A DNA stretch of 64,000 nucleotides, from positions 3,658,001 to 3,722,000 of the forward strand of contig NZ_AP025739.1 of assembly GCF_003574315.2 (NCBI RefSeq). Reading direction: 5' to 3'. Source of the stretch: Capsulimonas corticalis (lineage in GTDB: Bacteria; Armatimonadota; Armatimonadia; Armatimonadales; Capsulimonadaceae). The position numbers and the translations under genes were made by a program. The first letter of the stretch is position 1, and the number at the start of each line of letters is the position of its first letter. The notes under the pieces were generated by a model. It saw nothing but the letters and a program-made list of their open reading frames with translations, had not been told where the DNA came from and did no database searches. Below are positions 1-8,717 of the stretch, piece after piece.

Positions 1-2
1 TG

Positions 3-68
3 GCGCAGAAGGCCGTCGCGGCGGCGAACGAGCGCGTCGACGCGCTCGTGGCGGCGTCGGCCCGCTAG
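3..68 (+). CDS. C-terminal end of an unidentified protein (partial)
   Basis: The window opens inside an open frame that ends with TAG at 66-68, leaving about 21 residues rich in Ala, Val and Arg and ending in AASAR. A rho-independent type hairpin follows within 30 bases, which supports a real gene end here. Too little remains to assign a family. The frame choice is inferred from the stop and the terminator only. Confidence 0.45.
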   Translation, partial: AQKAVAAANERVDALVAASAR

Positions 69-94
69 GCGAGGGCGCCGGCTGCGGAAACGTG

Positions 95-133
95 AAAACG
101 GCCGTCCAGGGATTTTCCCAGGACGGCCGTTTT
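95..133. terminator. Bidirectional intrinsic terminator
   Basis: A 13-bp perfect inverted repeat (AAAACGGCCGTCC at 95-107 against GGACGGCCGTTTT at 121-133) has a T-rich flank on both strands. It lies between the partial plus-strand gene and the 3' end of the converging pseudopilin gene and can serve both. Confidence 0.85.
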
Positions 134-152
134 GAGTTTTGTATGCGATAAG

Positions 153-884
153 TTACTTGTAGAGGTTCTGCGAGTAGTTCAAGACCGTATAGCCGCTGGC
201 GTCGCTCGGTCCGGTGCTGAACGGCGTGTTGTCCAGCGTCCACATATTCACCGTGCCGCCGGCGCCGCCGTCGGTAGCGTCCAGGGTGGACAGGGGCCGC
301 ATGGATTTCGCGTGGCCGTCCAGGAAGAGGAAGTTCGCGAAGCCGGTGTGTCCAGAGAACAGGTTGCCCTGATGATCCGTGGCGACGGTCGGCTGCGCCC
401 ATCCCCAGGTCAGGTCCACATAGAAATCGGTGTACTTGGTGGTGCTCTCCACCACGCCGATCGTCTGGGAGGGAGCCTGCAAGCTCGCCAGCGAGACCGT
501 CGGGCTGGTGGGGTTATTCAGGTCGGTGAACGGGCGGTTGGAGCCCGTGTTCACGGAGTAAGACACGTTGCCGATGCCTTCCGTATCCGCCTGATCCTTC
601 TTTGGATTGGACGGGCACTGGAGCACGGCGTAGCTCTTAACATACGGCTGGCAGAGGAAATGCCAGTTCTTGCCGTTATAAGCCGTGTAGCGCGGCATCA
701 GCAGCTCATCATAGTCCTGCGAATACTGCATGATCGCCAGACCGATCTGCTTTTCGTTCGACAAGCAGGCCGTCTGCCGGGCCTTTTCGCGCGCCTTGGC
801 GAAAACGGGGAAGAGGATCGCCGCCAGGATGGCAATGATCGCGATCACGACGAGAAGCTCGATGAGAGTAAAACCTTTGCGCAT
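153..884 (-). CDS. DUF1559 pseudopilin-like protein
   Basis: A 243-aa protein with a type IV/type II pseudopilin N-terminus: prepilin cleavage after Gly4, Phe5 next, Glu9 at mature position +5, and one hydrophobic helix over about residues 5-26. It continues [13 protein letters not shown] and [11 protein letters not shown], the DUF1559 pattern, and ends with the H-x9-DG motif (His179, Asp189-Gly190). Such proteins are exported by type II or type IV pilus machinery, and many paralogues are typical of Planctomycetes and Armatimonadota. The function of individual members is unknown. The start is fixed by an AGGAAG ribosome site just upstream. It faces the terminator at 95-133 and has a strong promoter at 963-991. 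Confidence 0.93.
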   Translation of the reverse strand: MRKGFTLIELLVVIAIIAILAAILFPVFAKAREKARQTACLSNEKQIGLAIMQYSQDYDELLMPRYTAYNGKNWHFLCQPYVKSYAVLQCPSNPKKDQADTEGIGNVSYSVNTGSNRPFTDLNNPTSPTVSLASLQAPSQTIGVVESTTKYTDFYVDLTWGWAQPTVATDHQGNLFSGHTGFANFLFLDGHAKSMRPLSTLDATDGGAGGTVNMWTLDNTPFSTGPSDASGYTVLNYSQNLYK

Positions 885-962
885 AATTGCTTCCTTTACC
901 TAGATCGTAATGGTTGCTAAGTGGATCAAACCACGGTGTCACAACATTGAGGGCACGAGTTC

Positions 963-991
963 ATTGTATCACCTGAGGAACCAAATGTCAA
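963..991 (-). promoter_or_regulatory. Sigma-70-type promoter for the 153-884 gene
   Basis: On the minus strand, TTGACA (complement of 986-991) and TACAAT (complement of 963-968) are separated by exactly 17 bases. The leader to the start codon is about 70 nt. Confidence 0.8.
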
Positions 992-1275
992 CCGTTTTTG
1001 TTCCAGGTTTTGATCAATCAAATAAATATTGATCCGAACTCAAAACTCATCATTTCAGTGAAAAACCGTATGAAATATCCGGTGTTTTCCCGTTTTACCC
1101 ATGCGTATTGGAATATATACAGGAAATTCAGAGCAATTCCCGGGGCGGATCGCCTTTGTATTATCGGCTCCTGATAAGCTTTGGTACACTGTTAATAATG
1201 TTTGGTTTTTCCTCTAATCGACAGGCAAATACCGTAATCTTCACTACCTTCATGAAATCGACCAGGATTAACCGG

Positions 1276-1305
1276 TTGCAAAATGGGGTAAATGTATGGC
1301 ATAAT
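1276..1305 (+). promoter_or_regulatory. Putative promoter for the 1476-2381 gene
   Basis: TTGCAA at 1276-1281 and CATAAT at 1300-1305 have an 18-base spacer. The transcript would carry a leader of about 160 nt. A TATAAT-like box near 1392 lacks a matching -35 hexamer. Confidence 0.5.
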
Positions 1306-1475
1306 AGTTCATCACCCCGTCTACGCAGACATTGAACTAGGCTAAAAAGCGTTTTTGAAAACGCCGCCGACCTGCATTGTTGCAGTATTTCTATAATTCA
1401 AAACGCGCTCAAGTGTTCTCTGTTGAGCAAGCGCACGAATGATTCAATACTACATGATGTAAGGACGGTACGCCC

Positions 1476-2381
1476 ATGTCTCACATTACCACTCGGCCAC
1501 GCTCCCGCACGGCCTTCACCCTGATTGAGCTCCTCGTCGTCATCGCCATTATAGCGATTCTCGCGGCGATACTCTTCCCGGTTTTCGCCCAAGCTCGGGA
1601 AAAGGCGCGCGCCGCCAGCTGTCTTTCAAACCTAAAGCAAAATGCCTTGGGGATCATGCAATACACTCAGGATAATGATGAGAAGGTTCCGGCTGGGCAG
1701 TATTGCGCGAGAGGTGCACAAAGTGTATTTTGTGATGAATCGCCCGGATCAATCCGTACATGGGTTGACGCTGTTCAACCATATACAAAAAATTTGGATA
1801 TCACTCATTGTCCAGATAACCCAAAAAATCCCTACGGTTTAGATTATCCGCCGAACGCGCAATATATTACTCCCTTCGTATTGCCATCATACGGCTACAA
1901 TCAAACTTATCTCAATCCTGCTCCTGCTGATTGTACCGGACTTGCTGAAGATGATGCGCCTTGGGGTTTTCCAATATCCATTGCTGCCATAGAAGCACCG
2001 GCGGCTACTGTTTTATTTGCGGATGTCAAGATTATAGGCGATGATGTTGGCAATTACTATGCCAGCTACCCGGTTGATGCTCCCGCAAGCGGCGGGCCGT
2101 CTACAAACGTATGTGCATACAGCAATGGAGGTTGGGGGGCAGGGACTTACGCCGATGATACTACAATCCCTGGCAATTCAGCCGACGGAACCGGAGATTT
2201 TAGCATACGTCACACTCAAGGTGGAAATGTTGCTTTCTGTGATGGTCACTCCAAATGGTATACACCAGGCCGACTTGCCGTAGGTACGAATTGGGGACCG
2301 AAAGTGCCTAATTCCAGTGTCGTAGTGACAGATCTCAGTCAATATCTTTGGTCGTTAAAAAAATCCGGCAGTGATTATTAA
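1476..2381 (+). CDS. DUF1559 pseudopilin-like protein
   Basis: A 301-aa paralogue of the divergent 153-884 gene. The prepilin motif TAFTLIE puts cleavage before Phe14 (Ala instead of Gly at -1), then comes a hydrophobic helix, [13 protein letters not shown] and [15 protein letters not shown]. The H-x9-DG motif is at His246 and Asp256-Gly257. The middle of the protein (residues 60-240) is variable and Gly/Pro/Asn-rich, with four or more Cys that could form disulfides outside the membrane. A ribosome site (AAGGA) lies about 10 bases before the ATG. Role: exported pseudopilin-like surface or periplasmic protein, exact function unknown. Confidence 0.93.
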   Translation: MSHITTRPRSRTAFTLIELLVVIAIIAILAAILFPVFAQAREKARAASCLSNLKQNALGIMQYTQDNDEKVPAGQYCARGAQSVFCDESPGSIRTWVDAVQPYTKNLDITHCPDNPKNPYGLDYPPNAQYITPFVLPSYGYNQTYLNPAPADCTGLAEDDAPWGFPISIAAIEAPAATVLFADVKIIGDDVGNYYASYPVDAPASGGPSTNVCAYSNGGWGAGTYADDTTIPGNSADGTGDFSIRHTQGGNVAFCDGHSKWYTPGRLAVGTNWGPKVPNSSVVVTDLSQYLWSLKKSGSDY

Positions 2382-2427
2382 TGAGCGTCTAAATGCAAGG
2401 ACAAAGCTTGTTAAGTGTAGGAGAATA

Positions 2428-2784
2428 ATGCTAAAACACTTTAAATATAGGAAACGATATATATCGTTAACTTGCTTATTGTTGCTCCCTGGATGTTCAT
2501 CTAAGCCTGCGGAAGATCCTACTGCCGTTCCGCCTCCATCCGCCAATGCGACAGCTTTGCCGCCAATCGCGAACAAGCGTTTTATGGGGGATAGAGGGAC
2601 AATGAATGCAGGTCCTGGAAGTTCCGGTACTGTTAATTCCGTAGCTTCTTCTACCTACCCTGGCGCTCTAAATTCTTCTGGCGTTGCTACTACTCCTGGA
2701 ACCGCTGGTGTTCCTAATGCCGCAGGGGCACCCAACGGTGCAAAGGCTAGATCGAGCACGCCAATGAAGGCAACTAAAGACTAG
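2428..2784 (+). CDS. Small Pro/Ala/Gly-rich lipoprotein
   Basis: A 118-aa protein that starts at the ATG with GTAGGAG seven bases upstream; the open frame extends further 5' without a ribosome site. A basic N-terminus (KHFKYRKR) and a hydrophobic stretch lead to the lipobox LLPGC, so it is probably lipidated and anchored in a membrane. The mature part is low complexity (Pro, Ala, Gly, Ser, Thr) and resembles a flexible spacer. It begins 46 bases after the pseudopilin gene and ends at a terminator, so the two are probably cotranscribed. No family recognised. Confidence 0.75.
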   Translation: MLKHFKYRKRYISLTCLLLLPGCSSKPAEDPTAVPPPSANATALPPIANKRFMGDRGTMNAGPGSSGTVNSVASSTYPGALNSSGVATTPGTAGVPNAAGAPNGAKARSSTPMKATKD

Positions 2785-2810
2785 GCAAATACGGTTATTT
2801 GATAAGAATG

Positions 2811-2839
2811 AGACGCTCGCCACTGGCGAGCGTCTTTTC
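2811..2839 (+). terminator. Intrinsic terminator after the lipoprotein gene
   Basis: The stem AGACGCTCGC (2811-2820) pairs with GCGAGCGTCT (2826-2835) and is followed by a T run. Confidence 0.85.
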
Positions 2840-2862
2840 TTGTGTTAGGTACAGATTTGTTG

Positions 2863-2892
2863 TTGCTAAAATAACGCGGCGTGTGATACAAT
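2863..2892 (+). promoter_or_regulatory. Putative promoter for the HAF-repeat gene pair
   Basis: TTGCTA at 2863-2868 and TACAAT at 2887-2892 have an 18-base spacer. The leader before the gene at 3101 is about 200 nt. Nothing else is recognised in the 316-base gap 2785-3100 beyond this and the preceding terminator. Confidence 0.5.
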
Positions 2893-3100
2893 TGCAAATG
2901 CTATGGCGCAACTCCTTATGTGAATTCGATATGCCCAATGATGTGTTGTGAAATGGAGGCTAGCAAATCTGGCGACCGGGTAAGAAAATCCGGCAGGACA
3001 GACTGGGCTTCAAAACTTGGATCTCAAGTGCAACGTTAATTATGTCAGTCATGCGCCTTTCAAAGATGCATGGGCATTCACACGATAGGGATAAACAGGA

Positions 3101-4369
3101 ATGTACAAGAAATCCGCGCGCCTCTTGTCTATAGCTACGCCATTGGTAAGCCTTTTTGTTGGGAGCAGCCTTCTTGCAATGGAGCGGACAGCCTCGGCGT
3201 ATACCATCACCGACCTTGGTATAACTCAGGGGGCAGATATTCAACCTAGTGGGGCGAGTTTCAAGGCGATTACTATAAATGATCGCGGGAATATCGCGAC
3301 TTGGACGGACAATGCTGGACAATACCAAGGTTATCTGACTGCAACAGGTACATGGCTATATCCGAGAACCGGAAACCTTTTTTCGGTCCCTTTGACGCTG
3401 GATAATTCTGCTTCTTCTAACGTGGTAGGTTTGAGTCGCATCAATAACTCCTCGTCAATTGAGTACCAAGCCGTCGAGTGGATCGCCGGAAGTTCAACGC
3501 CTACGGTGCTGAATATTTCGAATTTTGTTGGCGCTCCAGACACATCAGCTTATCCTTTCGGAATTAACACACTCGGAGAAATCGCTGGAGAGTCTTACGG
3601 TGTCTCGGGTGGCATGGGACTTACACCTGGCCGTGGTTTTATCTATTCAGGAGGAACAACAATCTTTCTTCCTGCCCCGGCAAATGGCAATGGGAGTCGC
3701 GCTTGCGCTATCAATTCTTATGGTCAACTAGTAGGGGCATACTATACAGAAGGTCCGTTCTCTACTAATCCACTTCATCCTGAAGCTCAACAAGGTGTCG
3801 TGTGGACACCCAGCGTTACAGGCGGAACGTCATTAAGTTACATCCTTCTTGGAAGTGGCTTAGCAATGGGCCGCAATCACCCGGCTCCCGGTGATCCTAC
3901 CTGCGCCTATGCAATCAATCGCGATGGATTAACAGTGGGTTACGGCTTTACGATGCATCATGCTTTTTTGTGGTGTCCGACAACGGTAAATGGATCGACT
4001 TCCGGCGCCACACCGGAAACGTTGTATGACCTTGGCGTTTTAACGACCACGACTGGAGAGTGGTCGGATGCGTACTCCATTAGCAGTCCGACGCTAGTTG
4101 GTGGAGTTGGAACGGCTACAATTGTAGGTAAAGATAGTAATTCAACCGCTAAAGCTGTCAAGTGGACTGTGACGTATACTGTAAACCCCACGACGCATGC
4201 GATCACGTTAGGCACGATCACAGGTCCAACTGACCTCAATACGACTGGGACGTATACCGGTTGGGTGCTCCAGTCAGCGACCAGCGTGAATTCGAGCAAC
4301 GCCATCGTTGGTTACGGAACCTATACGTCTGCGGGAACGACCAACACCAAAGCCTTCCGCCTGCAATAA
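3101..4369 (+). CDS. Exported HAF-repeat protein
   Basis: A 422-aa protein with a signal peptide (basic KKSAR, hydrophobic core, cleavage near Ala-Ser-Ala at about residue 33). The mature part holds repeating blades with AINxxGxxVG-like and HAFLW...DLGxL signatures, for example YAINRDGLTVGYGF, HAFLW and LYDLGVL near residues 270-310. This is the pattern of the HAF family of probable extracellular repeats, likely a beta-propeller-like fold. Function of the family is not established. A close paralogue follows 35 bases downstream, so this is a tandem duplication under one promoter. Confidence 0.8.
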   Translation: MYKKSARLLSIATPLVSLFVGSSLLAMERTASAYTITDLGITQGADIQPSGASFKAITINDRGNIATWTDNAGQYQGYLTATGTWLYPRTGNLFSVPLTLDNSASSNVVGLSRINNSSSIEYQAVEWIAGSSTPTVLNISNFVGAPDTSAYPFGINTLGEIAGESYGVSGGMGLTPGRGFIYSGGTTIFLPAPANGNGSRACAINSYGQLVGAYYTEGPFSTNPLHPEAQQGVVWTPSVTGGTSLSYILLGSGLAMGRNHPAPGDPTCAYAINRDGLTVGYGFTMHHAFLWCPTTVNGSTSGATPETLYDLGVLTTTTGEWSDAYSISSPTLVGGVGTATIVGKDSNSTAKAVKWTVTYTVNPTTHAITLGTITGPTDLNTTGTYTGWVLQSATSVNSSNAIVGYGTYTSAGTTNTKAFRLQ

Positions 4370-4404
4370 AAATTGTCGGGATTTCACTCAATGAAGGGGT
4401 CTTG

Positions 4405-5724
4405 ATGAAAACACGTAAACCGTCCGCACATCGCCTGTCGCACGTCGCTTCTTCCCTATCATGTCTCGCAGTCGGAACTGGCGCCTTGCTGGGAATTGGA
4501 AATCCCCTTTTCGCTTATAGCATCACCGATTTAGGGATAACACAGGCCGACGATATTAAAGCTGGAGGTCCAACCACTAATTGGAAGGCGATTACTATCA
4601 ATGATAGCAGTAAAATTGCAACTTGGACGCCCAATGGTACGCAATACCAGGGCTTTCTGACGGCGACGAATACGTGGCTTCAGCCATTTTCTGGGGATCG
4701 CATGTCAATTCCGATGAACATGGACGGAGCTGTGTCGCCAACTGTGGTAGGAGACAGTCTGCTGCCCAGCGGTATTTATAGTGTATGGCAACCGGTGAAG
4801 TGGGTTGCCGGTAGCTCAACTCCAACTCTATTGACTGTTGCGAATACGAGCGGCTCTGGAGCAACGTCTGCTCTTCCCTTTGGGATCAATTCTCTTGGCG
4901 AAGTTGTTGGAGAATCTTATGTCGGCGCGATTACCTCGTTGGTCAAGGCTGGAAGCGCCTTTCTCTATTCGAGCGGAACGACATCGTTTCTCCCCGTTCC
5001 GAAGGCGGGGCAGGGCAGCCGTGCTTGCAGCATCAATGCTTATGGACAAATTGCAGGAGCATATTACACCGAAGGGCAGCACCAGATTGACATTTATCAT
5101 CCGATAACTCAACAAGGCGTAGTTTGGACGCCTAGTGTTGCGGGCGGAACCACGTTCAGCGTTACCTACCTTGGTAGTGGTATTGGCGACAGCCAGCAGG
5201 CGCCAAATCCAAATGTGGACCCGACCGCCGCCTATGCGATCAATCGTGATGGGCTAGTTGTTGGATATAGCTTCAATACGCACCATGCCTTTCTATGGGC
5301 GCCAACAATATTAGACGGTACGACTTCCGGCGTGATTCCCGAAAACCTGCATGACCTGGGCGTTTTGCCGACAAGCAGCGGAGATACTTCGGATGCATAC
5401 GCTATCAGCAATCCCACACTCGTCAGTGGAACCGGAATAGCGACGATTGTGGGAAAGGAGACGACTACGAGTGGCTCAACGGTGACATACAAGGCCGTGA
5501 AATGGACGGTCACATATAACGTGAACCCTACCACTCATTCCATTACGCTCGGCTCAATCTCAGGGCCAATCGACCTCAATACTACCGGCCCTGGTACAGG
5601 AGGCGCTTATACAGGCTGGACGCTTCAGTCGGCGACTAGTGTGGACTTAGGTGACCGGATCGTAGGATATGGAACCTATAATTCAGGCACAACGGTTACG
5701 ACCAAAGCGTTCTTGCTGAACTAA
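4405..5724 (+). CDS. Exported HAF-repeat protein, tandem paralogue
   Basis: A 439-aa protein. The start is the ATG with GAAGGGG about seven bases upstream; an upstream extension of the frame overlaps the previous gene and is rejected. A signal peptide ends near Phe-Ala-Tyr (about residue 37), and the mature protein starts YSITDLGITQADDI, matching YTITDLGITQGADI of the preceding gene. The same blades recur (GINSLGEVVGESY, YAINRDGLVVGYSF, HAFLW, LHDLGVL). The two proteins align along their whole length with small indels. Function unknown. A strong terminator follows. Confidence 0.8.
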   Translation: MKTRKPSAHRLSHVASSLSCLAVGTGALLGIGNPLFAYSITDLGITQADDIKAGGPTTNWKAITINDSSKIATWTPNGTQYQGFLTATNTWLQPFSGDRMSIPMNMDGAVSPTVVGDSLLPSGIYSVWQPVKWVAGSSTPTLLTVANTSGSGATSALPFGINSLGEVVGESYVGAITSLVKAGSAFLYSSGTTSFLPVPKAGQGSRACSINAYGQIAGAYYTEGQHQIDIYHPITQQGVVWTPSVAGGTTFSVTYLGSGIGDSQQAPNPNVDPTAAYAINRDGLVVGYSFNTHHAFLWAPTILDGTTSGVIPENLHDLGVLPTSSGDTSDAYAISNPTLVSGTGIATIVGKETTTSGSTVTYKAVKWTVTYNVNPTTHSITLGSISGPIDLNTTGPGTGGAYTGWTLQSATSVDLGDRIVGYGTYNSGTTVTTKAFLLN

Positions 5725-5747
5725 CTCGTTTTTAAGGATAATCCTTC

Positions 5748-5783
5748 AAAAAAGCCGTCCGGCACACTGCCGGGCGGCTTTTT
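5748..5783 (+). terminator. Intrinsic terminator after the HAF pair
   Basis: An A-run, then AAGCCG-T-CCGGCA, the loop CAC and TGCCGG-G-CGGCTT, ends in a T run at 5779-5783. It may also act on the converging reductase gene. Confidence 0.85.
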
Positions 5784-5796
5784 ATGGGAGATGGTG

Positions 5797-6654
5797 CTAT
5801 CCGCGCAGCGCCTCCTCCATCGTCACACTTCCTACGATATGCTCCGCGCCGTCGCCTTCAAAAGTGATCCATCCCGAATTGAACCCGTCGAGCATTTCGA
5901 TCCTCGGCGCGGTCTTGTCGGGGGCGGTGCCTTGTGCTTCGAAGTTTGCGGCCCATTGTTCACGCGGGACTTCGACGGCTTGGACGGGACGGCCCACGAG
6001 TGCGGCGAGGGCGGCGGCGATGTTGGTGGGCGCGTAGGGGCGGGGGCCTTCGAGTTCGAGGATTCGGCGGCCGGTCCAGGTTTGCGGGAGCGTGGCGGCG
6101 ATGGTTTGGCCGATGTCGGCGGTGGCGACCATGGGAATGGCGCGGTCGAGTGGGTGAAGGTAGCTGGAGAATATCCCAGAGCTGCGGGCAGGTTCGATAT
6201 CCCAGGCGGTGTTTTCCAGGAACCATGCGGCGCGAATGTGGGCCTGTGAGATGGGGAGTTCGCCGAGTATCTCTTCCAGGAGATGGGACTGAGTGATCAG
6301 GCCCAGTCCCGTGGAGCGGTGCGCGCCGACGGAGGAGAGGGTGACGATTTTGGGCGTGCCCGCCGCCGCGAGAGCTTCGCGGAGGGCGGTGAGGATGGCG
6401 CGCGCTTCGGGGAAGCCTGGCGCCGGCGCGAAGTACGGCGGGATCATGAGGAATGCGCCTTCGACGCCGTGGAGAGCGATGGTCATCGCGTCGATATCCC
6501 GTGCGTCCGCTACGGCGATCTCCGCCCCAAGGTCCGCCCATTCCTGCGCCTTCGCGGGATCGCGCACAACCGCCCGGATGGATTGCCCGTCCGACAGCAA
6601 AGCGCGCGCCGCCGCTCCGCCGACTCGTCCCGTAATTCCCGTGATTGCGTACAT
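5797..6654 (-). CDS. NmrA-like NAD(P)-binding reductase
   Basis: A 285-aa atypical short-chain dehydrogenase. The N-terminal nucleotide-binding loop is GITGRVG (Gly6, Gly9, Gly12), followed by AVVRDPAKA after beta-2, which suggests NADP(H) binding through Arg. It lacks a clear Tyr-x3-Lys pair, as NmrA-type and NAD(P)H:quinone-oxidoreductase-2-like proteins do. Substrate unknown; a redox sensor or quinone reductase is possible. It lies 122 bases downstream of the TetR gene on the same strand and is probably under its control. Confidence 0.82.
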   Translation of the reverse strand: MYAITGITGRVGGAAARALLSDGQSIRAVVRDPAKAQEWADLGAEIAVADARDIDAMTIALHGVEGAFLMIPPYFAPAPGFPEARAILTALREALAAAGTPKIVTLSSVGAHRSTGLGLITQSHLLEEILGELPISQAHIRAAWFLENTAWDIEPARSSGIFSSYLHPLDRAIPMVATADIGQTIAATLPQTWTGRRILELEGPRPYAPTNIAAALAALVGRPVQAVEVPREQWAANFEAQGTAPDKTAPRIEMLDGFNSGWITFEGDGAEHIVGSVTMEEALRG

Positions 6655-6726
6655 TGATATTCTCCTTGTTATTATTGCTATCTAGTGAAGACGGAGGAAC
6701 TCTTCCTCCGGCGCTTGAGCGCGGTT

Positions 6727-6766
6727 CCCCATTTTCCCCGACAAGCGGCTTGCTGGGAAAATGGGG
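6727..6766. repeat. Intergenic hairpin between the TetR and reductase genes
   Basis: A perfect 12-bp inverted repeat (CCCCATTTTCCC at 6727-6738, GGGAAAATGGGG at 6755-6766) has a smaller CAAG/CTTG hairpin nested in the loop. There is no T run on either strand, so it looks more like an RNA stability element or a dispersed palindrome than a terminator. Confidence 0.7.
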
Positions 6767-6776
6767 TGGCCGAAGT

Positions 6777-7379
6777 TTACTTCAGCGGGGGTATAGGTCT
6801 CACGCTCAGACCGCTGAGAATCAGCGACCAGACGGCGTCGAACGCTTTGGCGATCTCGGGATCGGACCAGTCGGCGGCGTGCGCGGGGTTGTGGAAGCGT
6901 ATGGTGGCGTCGAACACGGCGCGGGCGGCGGTGGCGGGGTCCGGGGTGGTGAACTCGCCGCGCTGGACGCCGTCGGCGATGATCCGGGCGAGCTGGCCGA
7001 CCATGTCCGAGACGTGCGCCGTCACGACGGTTCGCGCTTCGGCGGCCAGCGCGAGGTAGGTCGCGAACAGCTCCGGATCATCCTGAGCCCGCGAGCGCTT
7101 GGAGTGCATCAGAGTTTCGAGCCAGCGGCGCAGGCGGTCGGCGGCGGGGGCATCCTCGGCGACGATCTCGGTGAGCGCCGGATTGATGCGGCACAGCCAG
7201 CGCTCGGCGACGGTGTCGCGCAAAGCCGCCTTGCTCGGGAAGTGACGGTAGACGCTGCCGTGGCTGACGCCGAGGGCGCGGGCGACGTCGACGACGGTTG
7301 CTTTCGCCGGGCCGTAGCGGCGCAGGACATCTTCGGCGGTTTCCAGGATCAATTCCGGGGTCAAAGGCGTATCGCTCAT
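6777..7379 (-). CDS. TetR family transcriptional regulator
   Basis: A 200-aa protein. An N-terminal TetR helix-turn-helix lies at about residues 8-55 (VVDVARALGVSHGSVYRHFPSKAAL), followed by an all-helical ligand-binding and dimer domain. The start is the ATG with AAGGAG upstream; a longer frame to 7520 would overlap the promoter and operator and is rejected. Typical members repress their own gene and neighbours until a ligand binds. The nearest targets are this gene and the NmrA-like reductase downstream. A palindrome overlapping its promoter (7504-7533) is the likely operator. Confidence 0.9.
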   Translation of the reverse strand: MSDTPLTPELILETAEDVLRRYGPAKATVVDVARALGVSHGSVYRHFPSKAALRDTVAERWLCRINPALTEIVAEDAPAADRLRRWLETLMHSKRSRAQDDPELFATYLALAAEARTVVTAHVSDMVGQLARIIADGVQRGEFTTPDPATAARAVFDATIRFHNPAHAADWSDPEIAKAFDAVWSLILSGLSVRPIPPLK

Positions 7380-7490
7380 GATATTTCTCCTTGACGGCGC
7401 TCGCTGTCGAGATGCGCCATCTTCGTGGCGGGGCACGGTCGCCGGTGTCCAGCAGGCTGTCCTGGTCCCCAGTAAGGCAGTGATGAATCT

Positions 7491-7533
7491 ATAATACTTT
7501 AGAATAATGACAAAAGTCAATATCTGTCATTAT
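7491..7533 (-). promoter_or_regulatory. TetR promoter with overlapping palindromic operator
   Basis: On the minus strand, TTGACT (complement of 7515-7520) and TATTAT (complement of 7491-7496) have an 18-base spacer. A perfect 9-bp inverted repeat, ATAATGACA (7504-7512) and TGTCATTAT (7525-7533), covers the -35 box. That position is typical for self-repression. Confidence 0.65.
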
Positions 7534-7621
7534 AATATTTTCTAACATAAAGACACCGATGGAACTTTTTTGGCCGCCGCTCCGTTAAGAGACGAAGAAA
7601 CTACGGTAGAATATCCTTGTC

Positions 7622-8149
7622 ATGAGACGACGCGCGCACAGCATTCTTTGGCTTCTGGTGGTACTGGCGATTGCCCTGCAATCCGTCGCGCCTCGCCTTG
7701 CGTTCGCCCAGGTCAGCGTGCGATGCGCGGGCGCGACCGCCGCGTCCAAACCATGCATGCAGGCGGTTTTGCCGATTACCTCGGATACGCCCGCGCAAAT
7801 GAAGTGCGCGAACATGGCGTGCTGTCGCAATCGAGCGTCTCTCCTGCGCGCCTGCCGCATGGGTATGTCCATGCCGCCCGCGCACCTCGCGGGCCGGTCT
7901 CTGCATACGGTCGCCGCGCCGTCCACGTGCCTGATTTCGATCAAACGCCTCAGCGCCGCCGCGCCCGCCGCGCGGAACATGCGCCGCTGGCTGCTGGACG
8001 CCTCTCCCGCCGCCGCGCCGCCCACCCCGTCCGCATCGTCCATCACTTGCCCCGTTGTCGCGCGTAACCTTCCCTTACCCAGTTCCGTTTCGCTTTCCAC
8101 ACGCTATTTCCACCTGTCGCACGGCCTTCGTGCGCCTCCCGTCGCCTAA
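7622..8149 (+). CDS. Cys-rich exported protein of the efflux locus
   Basis: A 175-aa protein with a signal peptide (MRRRAHS, hydrophobic core, cleavage near Phe-Ala-Gln at about residue 30). The mature N-terminal half is rich in Cys, Met and His: Cys at about 35, 45, 62, 67, 68 and 77, with the cluster KCANMACC and a MGMSMPP stretch. The C-terminal half is Ala/Pro/Ser-rich and basic. The Cys/Met content and its place at the head of a probable metal-efflux locus suggest thiol/thioether metal binding, but no named family was recognised. A TAGAAT box ends nine bases before the ATG and no ribosome site is evident. Confidence 0.6.
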   Translation: MRRRAHSILWLLVVLAIALQSVAPRLAFAQVSVRCAGATAASKPCMQAVLPITSDTPAQMKCANMACCRNRASLLRACRMGMSMPPAHLAGRSLHTVAAPSTCLISIKRLSAAAPAARNMRRWLLDASPAAAPPTPSASSITCPVVARNLPLPSSVSLSTRYFHLSHGLRAPPVA

Positions 8150-8315
8150 CCCATCTCTCGCCACGCCACGTTTTTAGCCATTCGAGCGCCTGCGCACGTT
8201 TGGCGCATATCCCGATTTCCAGGGCTAACCGATTACCGTTTGGCCCGTCGGAAAGACCGGCCATTGGCCGTCCCATCACTCGACGCTTCGCGCGTCACTC
8301 AAGGAGAACCTCGAC

Positions 8316-8570
8316 ATGAAGAAGACAATCGCTCTCATCGCGCTCGCCATCGGCGTCCTGCCCATGGCCACACACGCCGCCACGCCCAAGCCTAAGGCCA
8401 AATCGACGACGTACGAGTGTCAGAAATGCCACATGCAGTACAGCGCGGCGGCCGCGAAGAAGGATCACTACAAAGACCCGATGGACGGCGGCAAGCTCGT
8501 TCCCGTCTCCCTGACGAAGAAGGCCCCGGCCGCCGCCAGCAAGGCTTCCATGAGCCACATGAAGATGTAA
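8316..8570 (+). CDS. Small secreted CxxCHM-domain protein
   Basis: An 84-aa protein: signal peptide to about Ala-22, then one compact domain at residues 32-64 with Cys35-x2-Cys38-His39-Met40, Tyr-Ser, Lys, His-Tyr, and the signature DPMDGGKLVPV, and a Met/His tail (MSHMKM). The same domain occurs twice in the RND adaptor encoded next. It loosely recalls the YHS and heavy-metal-binding-domain short Cys motifs, and a copper- or other soft-metal-binding periplasmic role is inferred. AAGGAG lies eight bases before the ATG. A weak AAGCC/GGCTT hairpin with a T run directly follows the stop. Confidence 0.8.
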   Translation: MKKTIALIALAIGVLPMATHAATPKPKAKSTTYECQKCHMQYSAAAAKKDHYKDPMDGGKLVPVSLTKKAPAAASKASMSHMKM

Positions 8571-8609
8571 GCCTTTGGGCTTTTCCAATGTCGCCCTCGG
8601 GCGGCAAGG

Positions 8610-8674
8610 CGCTGGGAACGCAAGCTCAGCGCCCTCCTGGCCTCGGCGGTTCTTACGGATGAGAACCGCCGAGG
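8610..8674. repeat. Two consecutive hairpins in the gap before the adaptor gene
   Basis: GCGCTG...CAGCGC (about 8610-8633) is followed by a perfect 13-bp inverted repeat CCTCGGCGGTTCT (8641-8653) and AGAACCGCCGAGG (8662-8674) with an 8-base loop. They could attenuate or stabilise the mRNA between the highly expressed small protein and the pump. Confidence 0.6.
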
Positions 8675-8717
8675 GTGGCTCGATTTGACGCCGTCTCCAT
8701 CGGAAACGGCTTTGGGA

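Larger units (their letters stand above)
885..1475. other. Divergent intergenic region, no convincing gene
   Basis: About 590 bases separate two divergent pseudopilin genes. It holds one good promoter for each gene. A 75-codon open frame at 1108-1335 shows no ribosome site, family motif or codon bias like its neighbours and is not called. A small GCGTTTT/AAAACGC hairpin lies near 1349-1364. Base composition is AT-rich compared with the genes. Confidence 0.6.

Noticed and set aside
1108-1335. 75-codon open frame in the AT-rich gap
   Set aside because: No ribosome site, no homology pattern, and it lies over the promoter region of the neighbouring gene.
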